From Gilliamella sp. wkB178 (lineage in GTDB: Bacteria > Pseudomonadota > Gammaproteobacteria > Enterobacterales > Orbaceae), in the NCBI RefSeq assembly GCF_001690705.1, contig NZ_LZGK01000016.1, positions 1 through 64,000 on the forward strand: a DNA stretch of 64,000 nt, read 5' to 3'. The notes beneath the pieces were generated by a model. It was not told the DNA's origin and did not search any database. It saw only the letters and a list, made by a program, of their open reading frames with translations. This document shows, one piece after another, positions 47,939 through 55,949 of the stretch. Position numbers and translations under genes: made by a program. The stretch's first letter is position 1, and the number at the start of each line of letters is the position of its first letter.

Positions 47939-49330
47939 TTAAATAATAGGATCTTCCTCTTGCAATTTGAGTTGCTGTTTTTCTAGGCTTTCTAAAAGCC
48001 TTTTATGAATACCACCAAAACCACCATTACTCATAATTAAAATTGCATCAGTAGGTCGAGATGCTTTCGTAATCATTTCAACTAATAAATCAATATCCCC
48101 AGACCAATAAGCTGGTTGAATACAAGCATCAACAACATCAGCAACTAACCAAGGTAATTGTTCTGGTTGGAAAATAAAAACTTCATCAGCGCGGCCAAGT
48201 GACGGGGCCAATTCATCTTTTGATATACCTAATTTCATAGTGTTTGAACGAGGTTCAAGTACAGCTAAAATGCGGCGATTAGCACCAATTTTGCTACGAA
48301 GAGCTTCTAATGTTGCTAAAATTGCAGTTGGATGATGAGCAAAGTCATCATAAATTTCAATATTATTTACTTCGCCATAAAGTTCTAAGCGTCGTTTAGC
48401 ATTAACAAATGAACCAAGCGCTAAACAAGCATCAGCGGGTTGAATTCCAACATTATGTGCTGCGGCTATTGCCATTAAGGCATTATGCATATTATGTTCA
48501 CCAACCAAAGAATATTGGACTTCACCAACTTTTTTATTATTTAAAAATACTGCGAAGTGGCTGGCATCATTATTGATTCGTTGGGCTTGCCAACCAATTT
48601 CAGATTCGGTAAATGTTTGTTCACTCCAACAACCTTTAGCTAACACTTGTTTTAAATTTACATCTTCATGGGGTGAAATAATTAAGCCTTTACTCGGTAC
48701 TAAGCGTACTAGATGATGAAATTGTTTTTGAATTGAACTAAGATCATCAAAAATATCAGCATGATCAAATTCTAGATTATTCATTACTAACGTTTTCGGG
48801 CAGTAATGCATAAATTTGGAGCGCTTATCAAAGAATGAACAATCATATTCATCGGCTTCAATAACAAAAAAATTACCATCGCCTAAACGAGCAGAAACAT
48901 CAAAATTACCAGGTACACCACCAATAACGAAGCCCTGCTTATATGATTGTTGTTCAAGAATCCAATTTATCATGCCTGCAGTGGTTGTTTTACCATGGGT
49001 ACCGGCAACAGCAATTACCCAACGATCCCGTAAAACATTATCATGAAGCCATTGAGGGGCAGAAATATAAGGAATGTTATTATCAAGAATATATTCAATA
49101 CAAGGATTACCTCTTGATAAAGCATTACCAATAATTACTAAATCAGGAGTTGGTGTTAGTTGTGAGGGATCATAACCTTCAATGATATCTACTTTTTCTT
49201 TTTGTAATAAAGTACTCATTGGCGGATAAACATTTTTATCTGATCCAGTTACCTTGTGACCTAGCGAACGGGCTATTAATGCGATTCCTGCCATAAATGT
49301 GCCACAGATCCCTAGAATATGAATATGCAT
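47939..49330 (-). CDS. mpl: UDP-MurNAc:tripeptide ligase Mpl
   Basis: Mpl attaches recovered L-Ala-gamma-D-Glu-meso-DAP to UDP-MurNAc in peptidoglycan recycling. The 463-residue Mur ligase starts MHIHILGICGTFMAGIALIARSLGHKVTGSDKNVYPPMS. The ATP loop is AGTHGKTTTAGMINWIL near residue 110, followed by EADEYDCSFFDKRSKF, NLEFDHADIF and EIYDDFAHHPTAI, the Mpl-specific wording that separates it from MurC. It is read alone on the minus strand, 76 bp before nnr. Confidence 0.95.
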   Translation of the reverse strand: MHIHILGICGTFMAGIALIARSLGHKVTGSDKNVYPPMSTLLQKEKVDIIEGYDPSQLTPTPDLVIIGNALSRGNPCIEYILDNNIPYISAPQWLHDNVLRDRWVIAVAGTHGKTTTAGMINWILEQQSYKQGFVIGGVPGNFDVSARLGDGNFFVIEADEYDCSFFDKRSKFMHYCPKTLVMNNLEFDHADIFDDLSSIQKQFHHLVRLVPSKGLIISPHEDVNLKQVLAKGCWSEQTFTESEIGWQAQRINNDASHFAVFLNNKKVGEVQYSLVGEHNMHNALMAIAAAHNVGIQPADACLALGSFVNAKRRLELYGEVNNIEIYDDFAHHPTAILATLEALRSKIGANRRILAVLEPRSNTMKLGISKDELAPSLGRADEVFIFQPEQLPWLVADVVDACIQPAYWSGDIDLLVEMITKASRPTDAILIMSNGGFGGIHKRLLESLEKQQLKLQEEDPII

Positions 49331-49449
49331 TTTTAGTCCTTAATTTGGTGTAAATATCTATAATAAATAATATTTTTTAATAGTTTTATACAAATCTACA
49401 GTTAGGTGTAATTGGTAGATTTTTGATAATTATAATTGATTTTCATTGC

Positions 49450-51186
49450 TTATGCGATAGGCCATAAATACCTAATCAGTAATTTAGTAGCTTCATTACC
49501 TCGAAATTCATTTACTTCTAAATGATAAACGATTTTTATATTTTTTATTGATTGATCAGGCCATTCAGAAAGGTCGACATTGAAATATACTCCTTCAATT
49601 AAAGGCCCACCATTTTTAGGTTCTAAGATTAAACTGAGATGTTTTTCGGAAAATAATCGTTGTTGATGGATAATAAATTCTCCATCAAATATAGGTTCAG
49701 GAAATCCTTCTCCCCAAGGGCCTGATTCTTTGAGTTGTTTAGCTAATAAATAAGTAAAATCTTGACTATCTATTTCACCATCTGTTTCAATGATTTGTTG
49801 AAGTAAATCAGCACTTAATTGCTTGTTTAACAGTGCTTCAAAGTAGATTTTAAACTCTTCTAAATTTTTTTCACAAATTGTTAGTCCTACAGCCATTGCG
49901 TGTCCACCAAAGCTTACTATTAAATCGGGATATTGATTATTTAGCTCTTCTAATAGATCACGTAAATGAATACCAGGAATGGAGCGACCAGAGCCTTTCA
50001 AAAAACCATCTTGTGTTGACGCAAACGAAATAACAGGGCGATAGTATTTGTCTTTTAAGCGAGCAGATAAAATACCAATAATACCTTGATGCCATTCAGG
50101 ATGATAAAATACAAGTATATTTGGGAGTGAGGTCTTTTCTTTCTCGATTTGTTGAATAAATGATAAGGCTGCTTTATGCATGGTATGTTCGATCAATTTA
50201 CGATCATTATTAAGATTATCGAGATTTGTTGCCATTTCGATTGCCATTTCATAATTCTCACAGAGTAGTAATTCAACCCCCAGTGACATATGATCCATTC
50301 GTCCAGCTGCATTTAATCTAGGAGCAATATAAAATGCTAAATCAGTAGATGTAAATGATAAAGGATCTCTTTTTGCTAGTTGGAATAAAGCTTTTATACC
50401 TTCACAACAGTAACCTGAGCGGATTCTATTGACTCCTTGATGGACTAATATTCGATTATTATGATCAAGTTTGACAACATCAGCAATGGTGCCTAAAGCA
50501 ACTAGGTCTAATAAATTGGCAATATTATATTCAGGTAAATTATTATCAATGAACCAATTTTCTTGTCGTAATTTTGCTCGTAAAGCAGACATAAAATAAA
50601 AGGCTACACCAACACCAGCTAGGTGTTTAGAGGGAAAAGGACAATTAGGTAAATTAGGATTTATTATGGCATCTGCTGCAGGTAATGTTTCTGGGCACAA
50701 ATGATGATCAGTAATAATCACTGTTATGTTAGCTTGTTTAGCAAATGCTACAGCTTCTACAGCAGAAATACCATTATCTACTGTAATAATCAGATCAGCT
50801 TGTTGTAAAAGAGCTTTTTTTACTACAGCAATACTTAATCCATAACCATCTTTAAATCTATCAGGAATAATATAATCGACCCAATGCCCTCCCATTTTTT
50901 TTAACGCTTTGAAGACTAACGCTGTACTGGTAGCACCATCAGTATCGAAATCCCCAACAATCATAATATGTTGTTTATTTTTTATAGCAGAATAAAGAAT
51001 TTCGACCGCAAGTTCAGTACCATGCAATGTTTCATAATTACATAAATTGCGCGTACTATAATCAAGTTCTTGGGTGGACTTAACTCCGCGTAAAGCATAA
51101 ATCCGTTGCAACAGTAACGGAATATCTTTAGGAAACTCAGGTAAAGAATCTGGTAGTTTTCGCCGTAATAATTTATCTTTATTCAT
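49450..51186 (-). CDS. recJ: Single-strand-specific 5'-3' exonuclease RecJ
   Basis: RecJ degrades single-stranded DNA from the 5' end in recombination and mismatch repair. The 578 residues match the E. coli length of 577. The DHH-family motifs are visible: IVGDFDTDGATSTALV near residue 78, TVDNGISAVEAV, VIITDHHLCPETLP (DHH), and VSFGGHAMAVGLTI (GGHxxAxG) in DHHA1. It is third in the conserved xerD-dsbC-recJ order. With mutH in this window it forms part of methyl-directed repair. Confidence 0.97.
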   Translation of the reverse strand: MNKDKLLRRKLPDSLPEFPKDIPLLLQRIYALRGVKSTQELDYSTRNLCNYETLHGTELAVEILYSAIKNKQHIMIVGDFDTDGATSTALVFKALKKMGGHWVDYIIPDRFKDGYGLSIAVVKKALLQQADLIITVDNGISAVEAVAFAKQANITVIITDHHLCPETLPAADAIINPNLPNCPFPSKHLAGVGVAFYFMSALRAKLRQENWFIDNNLPEYNIANLLDLVALGTIADVVKLDHNNRILVHQGVNRIRSGYCCEGIKALFQLAKRDPLSFTSTDLAFYIAPRLNAAGRMDHMSLGVELLLCENYEMAIEMATNLDNLNNDRKLIEHTMHKAALSFIQQIEKEKTSLPNILVFYHPEWHQGIIGILSARLKDKYYRPVISFASTQDGFLKGSGRSIPGIHLRDLLEELNNQYPDLIVSFGGHAMAVGLTICEKNLEEFKIYFEALLNKQLSADLLQQIIETDGEIDSQDFTYLLAKQLKESGPWGEGFPEPIFDGEFIIHQQRLFSEKHLSLILEPKNGGPLIEGVYFNVDLSEWPDQSIKNIKIVYHLEVNEFRGNEATKLLIRYLWPIA

Positions 51187-51265
51187 ATTTTAAATGTTAG
51201 CTCATTTGCGCTAACATAATTTTAATATTGAGTTTAAATTTCAATTCTAGCGTATTAATTAAATA

Positions 51266-51964
51266 CTATTTAGATGAATTTTTATTTAGAGTATCAATTA
51301 ATTTATCGACTGGTACATATCCTGAAATAAGTTGACCATTAGGTAAAACAATTGCAGGTGTACCACTAATACCGAGTTGTTTACCAACATTAAATTGTTG
51401 TTTTACATAAGGAACCATACTATTTGCTGGTGAAATGGTATTTCCTTTATAGGCATTTTCAAATGCAGCTTTGCGATTAACAGTACTCCATATTGATTGC
51501 ATATTTTTACCTACTTCACTATCAGCTCCAGCACGAGGGAATGCAAAGTAGTGTACCGAGATGCCTGCGTCTAAATATTGGTTAATATTTTCATGCAATA
51601 ATTTACAATAATGGCAGGTATAGTCAGTAAAAACAGAAATTACATATTTTTCTTGTTTAGCTTTATAAACAATAGCATCTTTTTCAATAGATTTAATTAA
51701 TTTGGTATTATCACTATTAGCAATATTATTAGGTTCATCACCTTCTAAATTATAAATAGGTCCTTGCGTTAAATATTTACCATCCTCGGTAACATAAAAT
51801 AATCCGTCAGGTGTCAGTACTTTTTTGAATCCTTGTACAGGGCTATTAGAGATTTTTATATCTTTAGTCCCATAACCTAATTTTTCTAAGGTATTGGTAA
51901 TATCTGCATTATTTGCCAATACTGATGTAGAGATTAATGCTAAACCTAAAACTAATTTCTTCAT
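51266..51964 (-). CDS. dsbC: Thiol:disulfide interchange protein DsbC
   Basis: DsbC is a periplasmic dimeric disulfide isomerase. It has a signal peptide (residues 1-17, KKLVLGLALISTSVLA), the N-terminal dimerisation domain (VQGFKKVLTPDGLFYVTEDGKYLTQG), and a thioredoxin domain. The active site is TDYTCHYCKLLHE: CHYC instead of the CGYC of E. coli. The cis-proline loop reads GISGTPAIVLPNG. The length is 232 against 236 in E. coli. AAGGAT precedes the start. It lies between xerD and recJ as in E. coli. Confidence 0.95.
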   Translation of the reverse strand: MKKLVLGLALISTSVLANNADITNTLEKLGYGTKDIKISNSPVQGFKKVLTPDGLFYVTEDGKYLTQGPIYNLEGDEPNNIANSDNTKLIKSIEKDAIVYKAKQEKYVISVFTDYTCHYCKLLHENINQYLDAGISVHYFAFPRAGADSEVGKNMQSIWSTVNRKAAFENAYKGNTISPANSMVPYVKQQFNVGKQLGISGTPAIVLPNGQLISGYVPVDKLIDTLNKNSSK

Positions 51965-51989
51965 TCAATAATCCTTAATGATAAGAGCG

Positions 51990-52904
51990 TTATGCTCGAG
52001 GATGATGTTTACGATGCAACTGTTTTAACCTTTCTGTGGCAACATGTGTATAAATTTGTGTAGTAGATAAGCTACTATGACCTAATAACATTTGCACCAC
52101 ACGTAAGTCTGCACCATGGTTAAGCAGATGCGTTGCAAAAGCATGGCGTAAAACATGAGGCGAAAGTGCTTCAATATTAATCCCTGTTAGTATGGCATAA
52201 TATTTTATTCGATGCCAGAATGTCTGTCTTGTCATTTTTTTGCCCAACCTGCTCGGAAAAAGAGCATCAATTGGGCCATTTTTGAGAAGATCATGCCGAG
52301 CATATTTAAAAAAATATTCAAGCCAATAAACAGCTTCTTCACCTAATGGTACTAAACGTTCTTTATTACCTTTGCCTATAACTCTTACTACGCCTTGACG
52401 TAAACTGATATCACTAATTTCCAAATTAACTAATTCAGAAACGCGTAATCCAGTTGCATATAGCACTTCTAGCATAGCTTTATCTCGGAGTTCAATTGGA
52501 TCTTCTATATTTGGTGATTCCATTAATGCTCCTACTTGAGATTCTGTCAAATCTTTTGGCAATTTTTTCGGTAACTTAGGTGATGATAATGTTGCAGAGG
52601 GATCATCAGTGCGATAATTTTCTTGGTATAAATATTGAAAAAAACGTTTAGTTGCACTTAGTAAACGAGCAGAACTACTGGCTTTGTATCCATCTTTAAC
52701 TCGTTGCATTAAAAAATTTTGTAAATGCAACGTCTGGCAGCTAAGACAAGTAACTTTTTGGTTTAACAAGAATAGGCATAACGTAAATAGATCTAGTTTA
52801 TAAGATTCAATGGTATTTTCCGCGAGATTACGTTCTAACCATAATGAATCAAGAAACTGTTCAATCAGCATTTTATCCGCTGGTAATATATTATTTCCTG
52901 ACAT
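51990..52904 (-). CDS. xerD: Site-specific recombinase XerD
   Basis: XerD acts with XerC at dif to resolve chromosome dimers, under FtsK control. The 304-residue protein is a tyrosine recombinase with the catalytic residues in place: ATGLRVSEL (Arg), GKGNKERLVPL (Lys), HVLRHAFATHLL (His and Arg), LLGHSSLSTTQIYTHV (His and Tyr). The N-terminal SAM-like domain begins IEQFLDSLWLERNLAENTIESYKLDL. The xerD-dsbC-recJ order shows it is the housekeeping enzyme and not a phage integrase. Confidence 0.96.
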   Translation of the reverse strand: MSGNNILPADKMLIEQFLDSLWLERNLAENTIESYKLDLFTLCLFLLNQKVTCLSCQTLHLQNFLMQRVKDGYKASSSARLLSATKRFFQYLYQENYRTDDPSATLSSPKLPKKLPKDLTESQVGALMESPNIEDPIELRDKAMLEVLYATGLRVSELVNLEISDISLRQGVVRVIGKGNKERLVPLGEEAVYWLEYFFKYARHDLLKNGPIDALFPSRLGKKMTRQTFWHRIKYYAILTGINIEALSPHVLRHAFATHLLNHGADLRVVQMLLGHSSLSTTQIYTHVATERLKQLHRKHHPRA

Positions 52905-53056
52905 TAAAAAATCATTTCAACCTTCAAATATTTATTTATATTATATACTACTTAATAGTAGTAAGTCGCAGTTTTCTGAGTTATTAACAATGTATGGCTA
53001 AGGTATAGTAATTTTTGAAGTATCAAGAGTAATACTTATAACAAGTACATATATCC

Positions 53057-53093
53057 ACACTAAAACGTATACTTTTCCTGAAACATTTTTACA
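53057..53093 (+). repeat. 37-nt intergenic repeat, copy 3
   Basis: Ungapped match to 17886-17922 (30 of 37) and to the reverse strand of 3708-3744 (29 of 37). It lies 96 bp before the Pr6Pr-like gene and about 150 bp from xerD. The shared cores are AAACGTAT and GAAACAT. Function unknown. Confidence 0.6.
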
Positions 53094-53188
53094 GAAGTAG
53101 TATTAAAGAATAGTATAATAACTTATTAATATAATATGTGTTTTCTTATATTATTAACTATATACTATGTTAATAGTTCTTTTTTTAA

Positions 53189-53824
53189 ATGTTTGTTATG
53201 TTAAAGCGAAGTATTAATCTATTTATTGCTCTGTTTGCCATTACTGTTATTGGTATCGAAAGTTATATTTATTGGCATGTTCAGCTTCGACCTTGGCAAC
53301 CTGCCACATCAATTGGGCGATTAATTTTTTATTATAGTTTTTTTACTGTGTTATCGAATTTTATGTTAGCACTCAGTTGTTTTTGGTTAACCTTTAATCC
53401 TGGCTGTAATCGATTCAGTTTTAAAGTTATTCGTTTAAATGGTTTAGTTGGCGTGATCATTACGGCACTGGTTTATAACTGGATGTTGCGAGCAATTCAT
53501 AGACCACCTAATTTAATATTAACTTTCACTAATGAGAGTTTACATGTTGTGCTTCCTGTTTTAGGAATTTTAAGTTGGTTAATTTTGGGGCCGTTTCGTC
53601 GTATCAATTTTAAAGTTATCATTGGCTCGTTTTTATCGATACTTGTTTACGGTGTTTATATTTTTGTTCGAGGTTATTACACTAATCAATATCCGTATCC
53701 GTTTATAAATGTGACTCGGATTGGTTATCCCAAAGCTTTGTTAGCAGCAAGTATGGTTGTGGTTTTATTTATAGGTTTAACTTTTTTTTTATGGTGTATT
53801 GATCGTTTGAGGGAACGAAAATGA
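53189..53824 (+). CDS. Pr6Pr-family membrane protein
   Basis: A 211-residue membrane protein with six to seven hydrophobic segments. The pattern IGRLIFYYSFFTVLSNFMLALSCFW, VYNWMLRAIH, NESLHVVLPVLGILSWLILGP and the later YPYPFINVTRIGYPKAL fits the Pr6Pr family (related to FAR-17a/AIG1-like proteins), whose function in bacteria is unknown. No clear ribosome site is seen before the ATG at 53189; a second ATG at 53198 is possible. Its stop overlaps the grxB start (ATGA), so the two are coupled. Confidence 0.75.
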   Translation: MFVMLKRSINLFIALFAITVIGIESYIYWHVQLRPWQPATSIGRLIFYYSFFTVLSNFMLALSCFWLTFNPGCNRFSFKVIRLNGLVGVIITALVYNWMLRAIHRPPNLILTFTNESLHVVLPVLGILSWLILGPFRRINFKVIIGSFLSILVYGVYIFVRGYYTNQYPYPFINVTRIGYPKALLAASMVVVLFIGLTFFLWCIDRLRERK

Positions 53825-54471
53825 AACTATATATTTATGAACATTGTCCTTTTTGCGCAAGAGCTAGAATGATATTTGGTCTTAAAAATATTCTCGTAGA
53901 ACAACATGTACTGTTAAGTGATGACAATCAATCACCAATTAGTATGATCGGTGAAAAAATGGTACCGATTTTACAAAAAGACGATGGCAGTTTTATGCCA
54001 GAAAGTCTAGATATTGTTAGTTATGTTGATAATAATTACGGTGATAAACCTATCTTAACTGGTGTTAGATCATCGAAAATTACAGAATTAATTCAACAGA
54101 TCCAACAGTATGATTACCGTTTAGAGTGTCCACGTTATATTAAAATGAATTTACTGGAATTTTCTACCCAAAATGCTATTGATGATTTTGTGACAAGTAA
54201 AGCGAATAAAATGGATAGCTTTGCTGATTGTTTAGTACAATCCGATACATTGATTTCAGCAGTAAGTAAGCTATTTGATAAACTTGAATTACTTATTATT
54301 TCGCCAAATGCTTGTAATGGGACCCTATCTTTAGATGATATCTTGTTATTCCCGACATTACGCAATTTAACTTGTGTTAAAGATCTGGTTTTTCCTAAAA
54401 AAATCAAAGCGTACCTTCAACAAATGGCAAAACAAAGTAAAGTTGACCTGTTTTTTGATAGAGCGATATAG
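53821..54471 (+). CDS. grxB: Glutaredoxin 2
   Basis: GrxB is a GST-fold glutaredoxin that reduces disulfides and glutathionylated proteins with glutathione. The active site is EHCPFCARARM (CPFC, residues 9-12), then GEKMVPILQKDDGSFMPESLDIVSYVD with the cis-proline and the glutathione-binding ES. The C-terminal helical domain has LSLDDILLFPTLRNLTCVKDLVFP, typical of GrxB. The length is 216 against 215 in E. coli. It is translationally coupled to the Pr6Pr-like gene. Confidence 0.94.
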   Translation: MKLYIYEHCPFCARARMIFGLKNILVEQHVLLSDDNQSPISMIGEKMVPILQKDDGSFMPESLDIVSYVDNNYGDKPILTGVRSSKITELIQQIQQYDYRLECPRYIKMNLLEFSTQNAIDDFVTSKANKMDSFADCLVQSDTLISAVSKLFDKLELLIISPNACNGTLSLDDILLFPTLRNLTCVKDLVFPKKIKAYLQQMAKQSKVDLFFDRAI

Positions 54472-54508
54472 TATTGAAATAAGATATGACTTATGGAGTA
54501 AGTATAAA

Positions 54509-54577
54509 GTTCCGCCGACGGGTATCGGCGGAACAGTGGTAGAGAGAAGGGAAAATAGGAGCAAACCCTGTTCTCTC
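54509..54577. terminator. Two hairpins between grxB and lacD
   Basis: A perfect GC-rich 10-bp stem (GTTCCGCCGA / TCGGCGGAAC, loop CGGGTA) at 54509-54534 is followed by a second stem at 54542-54577 (GAGAGAAGGG with CCC..TTCTCTC). They lie between convergent genes. There is no T run on the plus strand, and only TTTATACTT follows on the minus strand, so termination is plausible but unproven. Confidence 0.45.
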
Positions 54578-54625
54578 ATCATAATTTATAAAAAATTATT
54601 TTTATTCAAACAAAAACGTAGTTAA

Positions 54626-55669
54626 TTAATTACTTAGACTTAAATCAAACACTTCGATTTTATTTAGCCCACCATAAATTTCATACCAAGGTGTGGCATA
54701 TTGTTTTAAGATTTTATTTAGATGCTCAACATTTTCACGTCCAACACTATCTAACCACCTTAATAATCCATCTTTACCGCCTTTAGCATAAGCAGCTACA
54801 CCCTCAAACCATGTGGCCCTACCTCCTAAAATACCACTAAATTTGGCACCATTGTCTCCAGCAAAAATCAATTCTTCATGGAAGGTTTTGGTAGGTACAC
54901 CAGCACTTAAATAAATAAAAGGTCTTGTAGCTGCATCACTGGCTTGTTTGAAGTAATCAGCTGCTTGTTTTTGTGAATAAACGACAGCATTATTATTGTC
55001 ATTAAAACCTTCCACATTTTTAAATAAAACTGGGACTTCAACTTTTAAAATATCGATGTAATATTGATCTTTAGTGAACTCTTTAATGGTTTTAATAACT
55101 TTTTGCGGTTTGATTTTGGCAAATTCAGGACTTTTATCATCCGTAATCTCATTATCATAAACAATTGGTTCTACAAAAACAGGAATATCAGCTGCTCTAG
55201 CTTCATTACCAAGTCGTTCTAGGAAAGCATGTTTTTTATCTAAAATATCTTGGGGATCATCTGGGTTATAATAGACAAGAACTTTGGCGGCATCGGCTCC
55301 TTTTTTTAATAAACGTTGTAATGAGTCTTCTGGCAGGATATCAGGTAATCGACCTGGAGTGCTTGCATCGTATCCAGTTTTTTCATATGACATTATTAAG
55401 CCAGCATTGCTATTCTTTTTAGCCATACCTTTAAAGCCGTACTGTTCATCTAATAAAATTGCACTAACATATTTAGTCAATTCTTGTGAAACTAACTCTT
55501 TAAACTCATAGACCATATCGACTTTATAACGGTCTTTGCCAACAGCAGATTCCATCATTTTGACCATGGATCCACGCTGATCAATTGCCAAAGCAGCAAT
55601 CACACCATCTTGATTTGACAATTGTTGCAAACGAGTAAACTTGCCACGAGAAATACGTTTTATAGCCAT
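54626..55669 (-). CDS. lacD: Tagatose-1,6-bisphosphate aldolase (LacD type)
   Basis: LacD is a class I aldolase that splits tagatose 1,6-bisphosphate into dihydroxyacetone phosphate and glyceraldehyde 3-phosphate. The 347-residue sequence has AALAIDQRGSM, ILLDEQYGF, the Schiff-base lysine region YIDILKVEVPVLFKNVEGF, FIYLSAGVPTKTFHEEL and FSGILGGRATW, all as in Gram-positive LacD. No lacA, lacB or lacC lies nearby, so the source of the substrate is unclear. A GGAG ribosome site is present. Its upstream region shares a 37-nt element with the ProC-like gene at 57363. Transfer is possible (inference). Confidence 0.88.
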   Translation of the reverse strand: MAIKRISRGKFTRLQQLSNQDGVIAALAIDQRGSMVKMMESAVGKDRYKVDMVYEFKELVSQELTKYVSAILLDEQYGFKGMAKKNSNAGLIMSYEKTGYDASTPGRLPDILPEDSLQRLLKKGADAAKVLVYYNPDDPQDILDKKHAFLERLGNEARAADIPVFVEPIVYDNEITDDKSPEFAKIKPQKVIKTIKEFTKDQYYIDILKVEVPVLFKNVEGFNDNNNAVVYSQKQAADYFKQASDAATRPFIYLSAGVPTKTFHEELIFAGDNGAKFSGILGGRATWFEGVAAYAKGGKDGLLRWLDSVGRENVEHLNKILKQYATPWYEIYGGLNKIEVFDLSLSN

Positions 55670-55699
55670 TTATAGATCTCCAGTTAATATGAAACTAAT

Positions 55700-55736
55700 C
55701 TATTGTATTTTTTTTGAGCGGATATTTATTATTCAT
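55700..55736 (-). promoter_or_regulatory. Shared upstream element, lacD copy
   Basis: This 37-nt stretch matches 58202-58238 at 33 of 37 positions. On the minus strand it ends in CTCAAAAAAAATACAATAG, where TACAAT could be a -10. It lies 30 bp before lacD. The other copy lies 41 bp before the ProC-like gene, in the same orientation. It suggests shared control of the two genes. Confidence 0.55.
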
Positions 55737-55949
55737 TTGTGCTAGTTTTAATTTTTAATATTTTTTATAAATCAATATGCATATATAAATTTAACTAATT
55801 GTTTTAAAAAATATTAACTAGATTAATTTATTAAATTACAAAATTTAAATTATTATCATAACTGTAATTTTCTTTTAAAAAAGATACAGTTCAGGTATAG
55901 TAGTACAAAATAATATACTGTGTGTAAAAAATAATTTACAAGGATAATT

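Noticed and set aside
51990-52904. Tyrosine recombinase as a possible phage or island integrase.
   Set aside because: It is XerD by sequence and by its place before dsbC and recJ. No attachment repeats or phage genes surround it.
55700-55736. ARG box in the lacD upstream element (TGAATAATA...).
   Set aside because: Only the left half fits the ARG consensus; the right half ATTCA is missing.
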